Below, one piece after another: positions 42,689-52,143 of a stretch of DNA of 64,000 bases (position 1 is the first letter of the stretch; the number at the start of each line of letters is the position of its first letter). The translations under genes and the position numbers were made by a program. Source of the DNA: Streptomyces humicola (GTDB lineage Bacteria > Actinomycetota > Actinomycetes > Streptomycetales > Streptomycetaceae); contig NZ_JANFNG010000025.1 in the NCBI RefSeq assembly GCF_024436035.1, positions 1 to 64,000 on the forward strand. The letters are read 5' to 3'. The notes beneath the pieces were generated by a model. It had not been told where the DNA came from. It did no database searches and saw only the letters and a program-made list of their open reading frames with translations.

Positions 42689-43705
42689 GTGACCGATCAG
42701 ACCGATCAGACCGATCAGGCCCGGGCCGGGCAATCCGCCGGGACCCGGCCGCTGGGGGAGCGGCGCAGCTGGCCGCGCTCCTTCGCCGACCGGCTCACCG
42801 ACCCGCTGCCCGGCTTCGGTGACCTCATCCGGGTCGGCCGCCACGGTGGCTTCCACCCGAGCCGCCAGGACCGTGCCACGGACATCCCCCAGCTCCCCTT
42901 CGCCCCGGAGCCGCTGCCGGAGGTGGACAAGGAGACCATCGCCGTCAGCTGGGCCGGGCACGCCAGCTGGGTGGTGCGCATCGGCGGCCTCACCGTCCTG
43001 ACCGACCCCGTCTGGTCCCGCCGCATCCTCGGCACCCCGCCACGCATCACACCCGTCGGCATTCCCTGGCATGCCCTGCCGCCCGCGGACGCGGTGGTCG
43101 TCAGCCACAACCACTACGACCACCTCGACGCACCGACGCTGCGCCGCCTGCCGCGCGCCACCCCGCTCTTCGTCCCGGCCGGGCTCGCCCGGTGGTGCCG
43201 GCGGCGCGGATTCACCCGCGTCACCGAGCTCGACTGGTGGGAAGCGGCCGAATTCGGCGGCGTGCGCTTCGACTTCGTCCCCGCACACCACTGGAGCCGG
43301 CGCACCCTGGCCGACACCTGCCGTTCCCTGTGGGGCGGCTGGGTGATGCGGGATGTCGCCGGGCAGTGCGTCTACTTCGCGGGCGACACCGGATACGGGC
43401 GCTGGTTCACCGAGATCGGCCGCCGCCACCCCGGGCTCGACATCGCGCTGCTGCCCATCGGCGCCTACGCGCCGCGCCGGCTGCTGCGTACCGTGCACAC
43501 CGATCCGGAGGAGGCGGTCCAGGCGTGTATGGACGTCGGCGCGCGCATCATGGCACCGATGCACTGGGCCGCTTTTCTCCTGTCGTCGGAGCCGCCGCTG
43601 CAGCCGCTCACCCGGGTTCGCGCAGCGTGGCAGGCCACCGGCCGCCCGCGCGATCAGCTGTGGGACCTGCCAGTGGGCGGCTCGCGGGTGCTCGACACCC
43701 GTTGA
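42689..43705 (+). CDS. MBL-fold metallohydrolase (NAPE-PLD/UlaG-like)
   Basis: This 338-residue protein has the metallo-beta-lactamase motif SHNHYDHLD. It also has FVPAHHWSRR, YFAGDTGYG and a C-terminal APMHWAAF His. The sequence order matches the N-acylphosphatidylethanolamine phospholipase D-like group, but the substrate is unknown. GTG 42689 is followed by three perfect 9-base repeats (ACCGATCAG) encoding TDQ-TDQ-TDQ. The nearest upstream gene ends 115 bases before. Confidence 0.86.
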   Translation: MTDQTDQTDQARAGQSAGTRPLGERRSWPRSFADRLTDPLPGFGDLIRVGRHGGFHPSRQDRATDIPQLPFAPEPLPEVDKETIAVSWAGHASWVVRIGGLTVLTDPVWSRRILGTPPRITPVGIPWHALPPADAVVVSHNHYDHLDAPTLRRLPRATPLFVPAGLARWCRRRGFTRVTELDWWEAAEFGGVRFDFVPAHHWSRRTLADTCRSLWGGWVMRDVAGQCVYFAGDTGYGRWFTEIGRRHPGLDIALLPIGAYAPRRLLRTVHTDPEEAVQACMDVGARIMAPMHWAAFLLSSEPPLQPLTRVRAAWQATGRPRDQLWDLPVGGSRVLDTR

Positions 43706-43743
43706 GCGCCGGTGGATCACGCCGTTGGTGTGATCCACGGCGC
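43706..43743 (+). terminator. MBL gene terminator
   Basis: Arms of about 14-15 bases (43706-43720 and 43730-43743), with one bulged base and a 9-base loop, begin at the stop codon. Confidence 0.7.
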
Positions 43744-43890
43744 ACGTGTGGTTCGCGTGACCTTCTTGTGGTGAATATGTGACTGCCAGTACAACTAGGC
43801 TACTTCGACCGGCCTGTGGGGGCTTCTCGTGCGAGCCACGCGTGTCACCGACCCGGGCGACGAGATCCGACACGACCCGAGGCGGTCCGC

Positions 43891-44298
43891 ATGACCACAC
43901 CGTCGTCTCCGCCTGACGATTCTTCGGCCCTCCCCGACGACGTCTGGGAGAAGTTCCAGCACGATTCCGAGTCGGCCATCAGGAAGACCGCCCCGAAGGA
44001 GCCGTCCGCCCGCGCCCGCATGGTGACCCGCAGACTGCGGGAGCAGGGTCCGGCCGAGCCCGTCGGGTGGCGCACCGGATCGGCATGGGACGAGATGGAG
44101 GCGCCGGAACGCCCCGCACACAGCCGCCTGTGGCAGATGACCCGGTCGTTGCTGATCGTGATCGCGGTGGGCGCGATCGTCCTGTTCGCCCTCGACCCGT
44201 CCGGTGCCATGTCGCTGCTGCGCGACAAGGACGGCGGACCGCCCGCCACGGCGACGTCGGCGCCCCGGGCTGTCGAGCCGACGACCACGACCCGGTGA
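43891..44298 (+). CDS. Small single-pass membrane protein
   Basis: This 135-residue protein has an acidic, proline-rich N-terminus, one membrane segment at about 84-102 (LLIVIAVGAIVLFAL) and a short Thr-rich outer tail. I do not recognise the family. It lies 85 bases upstream of efeO in the same direction, so a link to iron uptake is possible but unsupported. Confidence 0.7.
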   Translation: MTTPSSPPDDSSALPDDVWEKFQHDSESAIRKTAPKEPSARARMVTRRLREQGPAEPVGWRTGSAWDEMEAPERPAHSRLWQMTRSLLIVIAVGAIVLFALDPSGAMSLLRDKDGGPPATATSAPRAVEPTTTTR

Positions 44299-44383
44299 CG
44301 CGGGGTTCCGCGCCAGTGAACTCCGGACGAATTCACGGTTCCACGGCCTAGGGTGGGTGTCCGGAGCCGCTTCGCTCCCTACG

Positions 44384-45610
44384 ATGAGCGGCGTGATGAT
44401 CCGCCCGCGAATACCCCGCAGCCGCCGTGTGCTGCTGGCCGCCGGGGGAGGCGTGCTCGCCGCGGGAACGGTGGCCGCGGCCGTGCTCGTACCGTCCGGG
44501 GCACGCAACGGCGCCGCCGCACAGGGCCCGTCCGACGGGCTGCCGCACACCGCAGTCCAGATCTCCGCCTCGATGTGCGGTGACGGATGGTTGCGGCCGC
44601 ACGGCGGACTGCAGGTCTTCGACGTGCGCAACTTCTCCGATTCGCCCGCCGAGGTCGATCTGACCGACGCGGCCACCGGCAAGGTCTTCGGCGAGATCGA
44701 GGGCCTCGCCCCGGGCACCACACGGCCGCTCCAGGTCACCCTCGGCAACGGCTCCTACGCCTTCAAGTGCATCCCGGACGACGCCGACGCGGTCACCGGC
44801 ACCACGGTCACCATCAGCGGCTCGCAAGCCGTCTCCGGCCCGGCCGCGCTGCCCGTCACCCTCCAGGACCTCATCCCGCCCGCCATCTCCTACCAGAAGT
44901 GGATCGGTGACCGGATGGCCGATCTGGCGGCGAAGGTCGGAGCGCTCAAGTCGGCGATCGACAGCGGTGATCTGGCCGCCGCCCGCAGCGCGTGGCTGCC
45001 CGCGCACCTGGTCTACGAGCGGATGGGCGCCGCCTACGGCACCTTCGGGGACGCCGACAAGGCGATCAACGGCACCACTGCTGGGCTCGCGGGCGGCACA
45101 GGCGACCCGCACTTCACCGGCTTCCACCGCATCGAGTACGGGCTGTGGCACGGGCAGTCTGCGTCCCAACTGCGCGGCCCGGCCGCTCAGTTGGCCGACG
45201 ACATCAGCCAACTGCGTGCGTCATGGGCCCAGGCCCGTATGGACCCGGGCGACCTGGGACTGCGCGCTCACGAAATCCTGGAGAACACCCTGCAGTTCGA
45301 GCTGACCGGCCGCACCGACTACGGCAGCGGCAGCAATCTCGCCACGGCCCGCGCCAACCTCGACGGCACCCGCACCGTCCTGGCCTATCTGCGCCCGCTG
45401 CTCACCTCCCGCGACCCCGCACTGCCGCAACTCGAGGCCCAGTTGGACCGGCTGCAGCACACACTCGACTCCTTCGACACCCCCTCCGGCTGGACACCGT
45501 TCGACAAGCTCACCCTCGACCAGCGCGAACGCGTCGACGCGGACCTCTCGGAATCGGTCGAACAGCTCGCCCAGGTCGCGGCGGTCTTCGATGTACGGAG
45601 GACATCGTGA
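44384..45610 (+). CDS. efeO: Iron uptake protein EfeO, cupredoxin plus imelysin M75
   Basis: This 408-residue exported protein has a twin-arginine-type N-terminus ([11 protein letters not shown]). A cupredoxin-like domain follows (about 55-160, with Cys in SASMCGD and FKCIPDD), then an M75 peptidase-like domain with the HxxYE-type [12 protein letters not shown] and [10 protein letters not shown]. EfeO binds iron outside the membrane for the EfeUOB importer. ATG 44384 is used; ATG 44396 would still leave a signal peptide. Its stop overlaps efeB by four bases. Confidence 0.9.
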   Translation: MSGVMIRPRIPRSRRVLLAAGGGVLAAGTVAAAVLVPSGARNGAAAQGPSDGLPHTAVQISASMCGDGWLRPHGGLQVFDVRNFSDSPAEVDLTDAATGKVFGEIEGLAPGTTRPLQVTLGNGSYAFKCIPDDADAVTGTTVTISGSQAVSGPAALPVTLQDLIPPAISYQKWIGDRMADLAAKVGALKSAIDSGDLAAARSAWLPAHLVYERMGAAYGTFGDADKAINGTTAGLAGGTGDPHFTGFHRIEYGLWHGQSASQLRGPAAQLADDISQLRASWAQARMDPGDLGLRAHEILENTLQFELTGRTDYGSGSNLATARANLDGTRTVLAYLRPLLTSRDPALPQLEAQLDRLQHTLDSFDTPSGWTPFDKLTLDQRERVDADLSESVEQLAQVAAVFDVRRTS

Positions 45611-46959
45611 GCGACGCGCACGCGGCCGCCGGGTCGCAGTCGGAGTCGATGCCGGCGGTTTCGCCGGGTGGGCGGAGAAGCGAACGGGACGGCGCGGTGA
45701 GCGACGCACGCCCTGCACGTGACGCACGCGTCGCACGTCGTTGGGTGCTGCGTGGGGCCGCCGCGGCCGGGGTCGGGGGCGCGGCCGCCGCGGGGCTGGT
45801 GCGCGCCGACGCCGCGCGGGCGAGCACCGGCGCGCAGGAAACCCCGGCCGCCCCGGCCACGTCCGTCCCGTTCCACGGCACGCACCAGGCGGGCATCATC
45901 ACCCCCGCCCCGCCCAGCTGCGTCAGCCTCGCGCTCGACGTGATGGCCGAGAGCCGTGCGGAACTCACCGACCTGCTGCGCACCGTCACCGACCGGGCCC
46001 GTTTCCTCACCGCGGGCGGGACCCCGCCGCCGCTCGGCATCACCGCGCCGCCCCCCGACTCCGGCACGCTCGGCCCGCAGGTTCCCGCCGACGGGCTCAC
46101 CGTCACCCTCGGAGTGGGCGCCTCCCTTTTCGACGACCGGTTCGGGCTCGCGAAACGCAAGCCGCTGCGGCTGCGTCAGATGGAGCAATTCCCCAACGAC
46201 GATCTCGACCCTGCCTGGTGCCACGGCGATCTGAGCCTGCAGCTGTGCGCCGACGCCCCCGACACGGTGCTGCACGCGCTGCGCGACATCGCCCGCAACA
46301 CCCGTGGCGGGGCACAGATCCGCTGGCGCATGGACGGTTTCGTCAGCCCGCCGCGCCCGTCCGGCACCCCGCGCAACCACATGGGCTTCAAGGACGGCAC
46401 CGCCAACCCCGACACCTCCGATGCCCGCGAGATGGACCGCCTGGTGTGGGTGGGAGCGGGGTCCGGCGAGCCGGCGTGGACGGCGGGCGGCAGCTACCAG
46501 GTCATCAGGCTGATCCGGATGCTGGTGGAGTTCTGGGACCGGGTCTCCATCACCGAGCAGGAGCGGATGTTCGGCCGCAGGCGCGACACGGGCGCTCCGC
46601 TCGACGGCAACCGGGAGAGCGACGCGCCGAAGTACGCGCAGGACCCCAAGGGCGACGTCATCCCGCTGGACAGCCACATCAGGCTGGCCAATCCGCGCAC
46701 CGCGGCCACGGCCGACCAGCGGATCCTGCGTCGGGCGTACAACTACGACCGTGGCATGGACTCGAACGGCAATCTCGACATGGGGCTGGTGTTCTGCTGC
46801 TACCAGCAGGATCTCGACCGTCAGTTCACCACCGTGCAGGGGCGGCTGGTCAACGAGCCTCTGGTGGACTATGTGACGCCCTTCGGCGGCGGTTACTTCT
46901 TCGCACTGCCAGGCGTACGGGACACGGGAGACTGGCTGGGCAGGTCCTTGCTTCAGTGA
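45607..46959 (+). CDS. efeB: Dyp-type heme peroxidase EfeB
   Basis: This 450-residue protein has a Tat-like signal ([12 protein letters not shown]). The Dyp-type peroxidase fold follows: THQAGI, the GxxDG heme motif as [10 protein letters not shown], and the [10 protein letters not shown] region with the proximal His. EfeB is secreted folded and proposed to oxidise iron or handle heme for EfeUOB. GTG 45607 overlaps the efeO stop (GTGA). An EfeU permease gene is not present on either side. Confidence 0.92.
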   Translation: MSDAHAAAGSQSESMPAVSPGGRRSERDGAVSDARPARDARVARRWVLRGAAAAGVGGAAAAGLVRADAARASTGAQETPAAPATSVPFHGTHQAGIITPAPPSCVSLALDVMAESRAELTDLLRTVTDRARFLTAGGTPPPLGITAPPPDSGTLGPQVPADGLTVTLGVGASLFDDRFGLAKRKPLRLRQMEQFPNDDLDPAWCHGDLSLQLCADAPDTVLHALRDIARNTRGGAQIRWRMDGFVSPPRPSGTPRNHMGFKDGTANPDTSDAREMDRLVWVGAGSGEPAWTAGGSYQVIRLIRMLVEFWDRVSITEQERMFGRRRDTGAPLDGNRESDAPKYAQDPKGDVIPLDSHIRLANPRTAATADQRILRRAYNYDRGMDSNGNLDMGLVFCCYQQDLDRQFTTVQGRLVNEPLVDYVTPFGGGYFFALPGVRDTGDWLGRSLLQ

Positions 46960-47006
46960 CAGGAACAGGACAAAGTTGTGAGCTTCCGGGGAGTTTCTCA
47001 TCGGGA

Positions 47007-47032
47007 GTTCACTTTTCGGCAACCGCAGTTCA
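47007..47032 (+). promoter_or_regulatory. Possible PHO-box-like direct repeats
   Basis: GTTCA occurs at 47007 and 47028, inside GTTCACTTTTC and GTTCATCCCGA, 81 bases before the phosphoesterase start. Streptomyces PhoP sites are 11-base GTTCACC-type direct repeats, so spacing should be 22; here it is 21. Weak evidence for phosphate control. Confidence 0.2.
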
Positions 47033-47112
47033 TCCCGACTGCCGCAAGGAGCAACGAACATCACGCCCGGACTGAAGCACGCGAGCATCGCTCAGTAGTG
47101 GAGGACACAAGC

Positions 47113-48975
47113 ATGGTCGGCAGAGGCATATCGGCGGGCGCCCGGCGCCGGGCGATGCGGTGGGGGGCGCTGGCCGGAGCCGTGGCGCTGGCCGCCGCGA
47201 GCGGCACGGTGTCCGCGGCCGCGGCGTCCGCTCCCGCGTATCACGGCGCGCCCACCGCCACCCCCGTGAAGCACCTTGTGGTGATCTACGACGAGAACGT
47301 CTCGTTCGACCACTACTTCGCGACGTACCCGCAGGCGGCAAACACCGACGGGACGCCGTTCACGCCGGCGAAGAACACACCGAAGGTCAACAACCTGGCG
47401 AGCGCGGGCCTGCTCAAGCAGAACCCGAACCAGTACACGCCCTCCCGGCTCAGCTCGTCCCAGGCGATGACCTGCGACCAGAACCACAACTACTCGCCCG
47501 AGCAGTACGCCTACGACGGCGGCAAGGCCGACCAGTTCGTCCAGGACACCGAGACGAGCAAGTGCTCGGGCAACCTTTACGGCGAGCCGGGCCTGTCGAT
47601 GGACTACTACGACGGCAACACCGTCACCGGGCTGTGGAACTACGCCCAGCACTACGCGATGAGCGACAACTCCTTCGCCTCGGGCTACGGTCCCTCGACC
47701 CCCGGAGCGCTGGAGCTGGTCTCCGGCCAGACCCACGGCGTGATCTCGGTCGATCCCTCCTCCGGCACCGAGAACCCCAAGCAGACCGCGACCCCGGACC
47801 CGTACACCGTGGCCTCGCCGAACGCCAAGGGCGTCGGCACGGTGATAGACGACCCGGACCCGGCGTTCGACGACTGCGCCGACTCCGACCACACCAGCAA
47901 GAACGCCCTCGCCGAGCTCAGCGGCAAGAACATCGGCGACCTGCTCAACGCCAAGGGCGTCACCTGGGGCTGGTTCCAGGGCGGCTTCGCACCCAGCACC
48001 CCGTGGAACGGGAAGCAGGGCTCGTACGCCCAGTGCAAGGGCGACACGCACACCAACGTCGGCGGTGCGGCGGTCGAGGACTACAGCCCGCACCACGACC
48101 CGTTCGAGTACTACAAGTCCACCGCCAACCCGCACCACCTGCTGCCGAAGAGCATCAACGAGATCGGCCACAACGGGCAGGCCAACCACCAGTACGACCT
48201 CAGCGCCTTCGATGCCGTGGTCAAGGCGGGCAAGCTCCCCGCGGTCAGCTTCCTCAAGGCCGCCGAATACCAGGACGGGCACGCCGGCTACTCCGACCCG
48301 ACCGACGAGCAGCACTTCCTCGTCAAGGAGATCAACGAGATCCAGCAGTCGCCGCAGTGGAAGGACACCGCGGTCGTCGTCGCCTACGACGACTCCGACG
48401 GCTGGTACGACCACGCGTACGCGCAGCCGCTGAACGGCTCGAAGGACTCCACCAAGGCCTCCGACGGCAACGCCACCGACAGCCCGGCCTGCCAGGCGGG
48501 CCCCGCCCCGATCGGTGGCTACGAGGACCGCTGCGGCCCCGGGCCGCGGCTGCCGCTGCTGGTGATCTCCCCGTACAGCAAGGTCAACTCCGTCGACCAC
48601 GCGCCTGTCGAGCAAGCCTCGATCACCCGGTTCATCGAGAACAACTGGCGGACGGGCTCGATCGGTGACGCCTCGTTCGACCGGCGGGCGGGCTCGCTGA
48701 ACGGCCTGTTCGACTTCGGCCGCCCGCATGACCAGCAGGTGCTTATGAACAGCAACGGCTCGGTCGCCTCGGTCAAGCCCATCCCGACCGCACAGATGAC
48801 CGCGGCCGACAACAGCGACACGAACGCACCCTCCACCGACGACCTGGCGACGCAGCAGCTGGCCGAGACCGGCTCGTCCTTCCCGGCGCTGCCGGTCGGC
48901 CTCGGCGCGGGCGCGGTCGTCGTCGTCGGCGCGGGCCTCGCGTACACGGTCCACCGCCGCCGCTCGGTGGCCTGA
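47113..48975 (+). CDS. Sortase-anchored phosphoesterase family protein
   Basis: This 620-residue exported protein has an N-terminal signal peptide and a phosphoesterase-family domain (acid phosphatase/phospholipase C group) starting VKHLVVIYDENVSFDHYFATY. Later blocks are TPGALELVSGQTHG, CGPGPRLPLLVISPYSKVN and a long Asp/His-rich core. The C-terminus is a sortase E-type sorting signal: LAETG, a hydrophobic helix (LPVGLGAGAVVVVGAGLAY) and RRRS. The enzyme should therefore be linked to the cell wall. ATG 47113 follows GGAGGACAC. Phosphate release from organic phosphates is the likely role. Confidence 0.88.
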   Translation: MVGRGISAGARRRAMRWGALAGAVALAAASGTVSAAAASAPAYHGAPTATPVKHLVVIYDENVSFDHYFATYPQAANTDGTPFTPAKNTPKVNNLASAGLLKQNPNQYTPSRLSSSQAMTCDQNHNYSPEQYAYDGGKADQFVQDTETSKCSGNLYGEPGLSMDYYDGNTVTGLWNYAQHYAMSDNSFASGYGPSTPGALELVSGQTHGVISVDPSSGTENPKQTATPDPYTVASPNAKGVGTVIDDPDPAFDDCADSDHTSKNALAELSGKNIGDLLNAKGVTWGWFQGGFAPSTPWNGKQGSYAQCKGDTHTNVGGAAVEDYSPHHDPFEYYKSTANPHHLLPKSINEIGHNGQANHQYDLSAFDAVVKAGKLPAVSFLKAAEYQDGHAGYSDPTDEQHFLVKEINEIQQSPQWKDTAVVVAYDDSDGWYDHAYAQPLNGSKDSTKASDGNATDSPACQAGPAPIGGYEDRCGPGPRLPLLVISPYSKVNSVDHAPVEQASITRFIENNWRTGSIGDASFDRRAGSLNGLFDFGRPHDQQVLMNSNGSVASVKPIPTAQMTAADNSDTNAPSTDDLATQQLAETGSSFPALPVGLGAGAVVVVGAGLAYTVHRRRSVA

Positions 48976-48991
48976 CCTGGACAACCGTTCT

Positions 48992-49025
48992 GAGGGGCGC
49001 ACGGCTTGGCGGCCGTGCGCCCCTC
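48992..49025. terminator. Bidirectional 14-bp stem terminator
   Basis: Perfect 14-base arms (48992-49005, 49012-49025) with a 6-base loop sit between the convergent phosphoesterase and methyltransferase genes, 16 bases and 13 bases from the two stops. Confidence 0.82.
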
Positions 49026-49038
49026 GGCGTGTCAGGGC

Positions 49039-49860
49039 TCAGGCGCGGCAGACGATCTCGCCGTGCAGAACGGTGAACCAGCCGTCCGGACAGGCCGACC
49101 ACCCGCGCCAGGCGTCGGCGATGCGCTGCAGGTCCGCCTCGGTGGCGTAGCCGTCGCGCAGCGCCTGCCCGGCCATGGCCGAGGTGACGATCCGGTCGGC
49201 CCACATACCGCCCCAGTACGCGCGTTCCGCGTCATCGGCGTGGCACCAGGTGCCCGCGGTGGCCGTGATGTCGGTGAACCCGGCGGCCCGGGCCCAGGAG
49301 AGCACACGACGGCCGGCGTCCGGCTCGCCGCCGTTGGCCCGGGCGCATTGCTGGTACAGAGCCATCCATTCGTCCAGCGCGGGCAGCTGCGGGTACCAGG
49401 TGAATCCGTGATAGTCGGACTCGCGCGCCGCTACGACACCGCCCGGCTTGCAGACGCGACGCATCTCGCGCAGCGCGCCGACCGGGTCGGCGACGTGCTG
49501 GAGCACCTGGTGGGCGTGGACGACGTCGAAGGTGTTGTCGGCGAAGTCCAGCCGGTGGACGTCGGCGACGGCGAACTCGACGTTGTCCAGGCCGCGTTCG
49601 CGAGCCACCTGCCCGGCCGCCGCCAGCACCTCGGCGGATGTGTCGACCGCCGTGACCCGGCCGGCGGGTGAGACCCGCTCGGCCAGGTCGGCGGTGATCG
49701 TCCCCGGCCCGCAGCCGACGTCCAGCAGGGTCGTGCCCGGCTCGATGTACGGCAGCAGATACGCCGCGGAGTTCTCGGCGGTGCGCCAGCGGTGTGAGCG
49801 CAGCACCGTCTCGTGGTGGCCGTGTGTGTACGTCGTTGTCCGAGCCTGCGAATCGGGCAT
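49039..49860 (-). CDS. Class I SAM-dependent methyltransferase (UbiE-like)
   Basis: This 273-residue protein has motif I LLDVGCGPGTITADLA, acidic VDTSAE, FAVADVHRLDF and the motif IV/post region FDVVHAHQVLQHVADP, followed by VCKPGGV. The substrate is unknown. ATG 49860 follows GGGAGGGAAC. A longer start at 49920 has no ribosome site and adds an atypical basic leader. Confidence 0.88.
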   Translation of the reverse strand: MPDSQARTTTYTHGHHETVLRSHRWRTAENSAAYLLPYIEPGTTLLDVGCGPGTITADLAERVSPAGRVTAVDTSAEVLAAAGQVARERGLDNVEFAVADVHRLDFADNTFDVVHAHQVLQHVADPVGALREMRRVCKPGGVVAARESDYHGFTWYPQLPALDEWMALYQQCARANGGEPDAGRRVLSWARAAGFTDITATAGTWCHADDAERAYWGGMWADRIVTSAMAGQALRDGYATEADLQRIADAWRGWSACPDGWFTVLHGEIVCRA

Positions 49861-49972
49861 CGCGGTTCCCTCCCGGTGAGCGTCCTGGTGGACCTCTGAT
49901 CGTCGCGCCGGTATGTGCACCGTACGCGCAGTCTCACTTTTCGGGAATCGCGTATCGCATGGTGGACGACGG

Positions 49973-50830
49973 TCAGTCGTCGGCGGGCTTGTACGCGTAT
50001 ACCGTCGTGGTGATCCTGCAGACGCCGGGCGAGATCACCTCCGCCCGCAACGTCTGCGTCCGCACGTCGTAGTCCACGCCCTCGGCCTCGAAGGTGCCCG
50101 AGCAGACGCTGCGCTGCGGCAGCTGCAGCAGCGTCGTCACGGCGCCCGTGACCGGCGTGCCGTCCAGCGCATGCGGGAGGTCCACCTGCAGCAGGTCCTT
50201 CGCCGCGTCGTCCGAGACGCAGACCAGCCGGGTGCCCGAGACGAAGTCGCAGCCCTGGATGTCGCTCACCGTGCGGTCGAGGGTGATCTGGCCGGCCTGC
50301 GGCAGGTTGCCGCCGGTGCGCGGCGTCGACGGGTTGAGCAGCGGCGCGGGAAAGACCTGCAGCCGGCTCTCGTCACCCCATTCGCCCGAGACCAGCCACT
50401 GGTCGTCGGGGGAGACGGTGGCGAAGGAGTTGTTGAGCATCTCGCCCTGGTCGAGCGGGTGGACGTACTCGTAGAGCTGCCCGCCGGGTGTGGTGACGGC
50501 GAACATCTTCGATGTCGCGCCGCTGCCGCCCTGGTAGGCGTCGAAGGTGTAGCCGCCGGCGATGTCGGGATCACCGACGTGGTTCCAGCCCTGCATGCGC
50601 AGCGACAGCGGGATGGAGGCGAGGCCGCGGTAGAGGATCGTTCCGTCGGCGCGGCTGGCCAGACCCTCGCCTCCGGTGAGGGAGTTGACGACGGAGCTCC
50701 CGGTCTCCGTCCAGCCGGCGGGCGCGTCGGGCGCCGCGCTCGCGGCCGTACCGGCCGTACTGGCTGCGGTGGCGGCGGTCAGGGCTAACGAGGCGAGCAG
50801 GCGCGCGGCACGGCGCGAAGCAGCAGTCAT
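49973..50830 (-). CDS. Secreted protein of unknown function, beta-propeller-like
   Basis: This 285-residue protein has a clear Sec signal peptide (arginines, LLASLALTAATAASTAG, cleavage near ASA-A). The mature part alternates short strands with GxxL/WL-type turns (YTFDAYQGG, QWLVSGEWGDESRLQVFPAP), which suggests a beta-propeller. Two Cys pairs probably form disulfides. I do not recognise a named family. ATG 50830 follows GGGGGG. Confidence 0.75.
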   Translation of the reverse strand: MTAASRRAARLLASLALTAATAASTAGTAASAAPDAPAGWTETGSSVVNSLTGGEGLASRADGTILYRGLASIPLSLRMQGWNHVGDPDIAGGYTFDAYQGGSGATSKMFAVTTPGGQLYEYVHPLDQGEMLNNSFATVSPDDQWLVSGEWGDESRLQVFPAPLLNPSTPRTGGNLPQAGQITLDRTVSDIQGCDFVSGTRLVCVSDDAAKDLLQVDLPHALDGTPVTGAVTTLLQLPQRSVCSGTFEAEGVDYDVRTQTLRAEVISPGVCRITTTVYAYKPADD

Positions 50831-50933
50831 GGTTCCCCCCTGGATGGGTAGGTGGTGGTCGTACGTGAGCGTAGACCTCACCGCATGCGTTCCGGTGACG
50901 GAACCGGAACGGTGCCTCATCCGTCACATGGCC

Positions 50934-51404
50934 ATGAAGAAGCGACCCCTTGCCCCCACCGCCGCGGCCACCCTCGCCGCCGGCGCGCTCCTCACCGGAG
51001 TCTCCGGATGCGGTCACTCCACGACGGCCGGCAGCGCCGCGGGCCAGCCCGCGAGCCACGTCAGCCCGGGCCGGTCCATCGGCCCCGGCGGACCCATGCA
51101 GATGCCGACCGGCGGCCCCAAGACCTCCAAACAGCCGATCAACCAGCCGGTCACGCTCGCGGCGCAGGACCGTACGGTCACCGCCAAGGCCGTCGTCGGC
51201 GGATGCCGGACCGCCAAGCTCGTCTCCCAGGAGACGCTCACCGCTGTCACGCTCACGGTCGTCGTGACCAACAATCAGAAGCCCGGTGAGATGTGTTCCA
51301 CGCTCGCCAAGATCGTCCCCGTGCAGACGACCCTGAAGGCACCGCTGGACTCCCGCAAGCTGATCGACGGCGCGACCGGCAAGCAGCTGCCCGCCCCTAA
51401 GTAG
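50934..51404 (+). CDS. Small putative lipoprotein
   Basis: This 156-residue protein has an N-terminal KKR, a hydrophobic core and a lipobox VSGC near residue 26. A low-complexity Gly/Pro/Ser linker and a beta-rich C-terminal domain of about 90 residues follow. The function is unknown. ATG 50928 two codons upstream is equally possible, because no strong ribosome site distinguishes them. It is divergent from the secreted protein gene. Confidence 0.7.
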   Translation: MKKRPLAPTAAATLAAGALLTGVSGCGHSTTAGSAAGQPASHVSPGRSIGPGGPMQMPTGGPKTSKQPINQPVTLAAQDRTVTAKAVVGGCRTAKLVSQETLTAVTLTVVVTNNQKPGEMCSTLAKIVPVQTTLKAPLDSRKLIDGATGKQLPAPK

Positions 51405-51439
51405 CCCTTGCGCAACAGCCTTTGCGCGCGCGTCGGCCG

Positions 51440-51985
51440 TCAGGGGCCGGCCGGGCCGACACTGGTCCGGCCGGTACCCTGGACGATCACCGTGTCGCCG
51501 AGACGCGTGAAGGCATAGAAGCGCCGTGCGTCCGCCGTGGACAGGTGGATGCAGCCATGGGAGGTGTCGGCCGTGCCGATTTGCGAGTCCCACGGCGCGG
51601 CATGGACGAAGACGCCGCCCGAGGTGAGCCGCACAGCCCAGTGGACCGTCAGGTCGTAGTAGCTGGGACTGCTCCGGTCACAGGTGATGTGTGCGCTGCA
51701 TGAGGTCATCTCGATGACCGCGTCCTTGCCGAGGACGTGGAAGGTGCCGGAGGGCGTGCGGAATCCGGGCTTCCCGAAGCCTACCGGGAAGGTCATCACC
51801 GTTCTGCCGTTGTCGGTGACGCGCATCGTGTGCGTCGTGGCGTCGATCGTCGTGACGTGACCGGTGGTGACCGGGTCGCTGCGGTACGTCGTTGCGGCGG
51901 TCGCCGTTGCCGAAGACGCAAGAACCGTGACGAGGGCGGCGCCTATCGCGGTGCGCCCGATGGTTCGACGTCGCTGCCGTGCCAT
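51440..51985 (-). CDS. Secreted L,D-transpeptidase (YkuD)
   Basis: This 181-residue protein has a signal peptide (basic RQRRR, core IGAALVTVLASSATATA). A YkuD catalytic domain follows, with the active-site region FVHAAPWD and TSHGCIHLSTADA containing the catalytic Cys and His. These enzymes form 3-3 cross-links in peptidoglycan or attach proteins to it. It is a minimal single-domain form without a wall-binding domain. It is convergent with the lipoprotein gene. Confidence 0.9.
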   Translation of the reverse strand: MARQRRRTIGRTAIGAALVTVLASSATATAATTYRSDPVTTGHVTTIDATTHTMRVTDNGRTVMTFPVGFGKPGFRTPSGTFHVLGKDAVIEMTSCSAHITCDRSSPSYYDLTVHWAVRLTSGGVFVHAAPWDSQIGTADTSHGCIHLSTADARRFYAFTRLGDTVIVQGTGRTSVGPAGP

Positions 51986-52143
51986 CTGTGATCACCGTCC
52001 CGTGCTCCGAGGTCCCGTGCTCCGGGGCCAGGCGTTGATCTTTCCTCGATCAGCGTACGCGCGGCGCGGCCGTGCCGCCGCCCGGGCGACGGCACCGCGT
52101 GCGGTGACGGGCCCGGTGACCGGCCCGGCGACGGGTCCCGGGA

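Noticed and set aside
47092-49002. Long minus-strand frame opposite the phosphoesterase
   Set aside because: Antisense shadow. The plus-strand gene has signal peptide, catalytic blocks and sorting signal.
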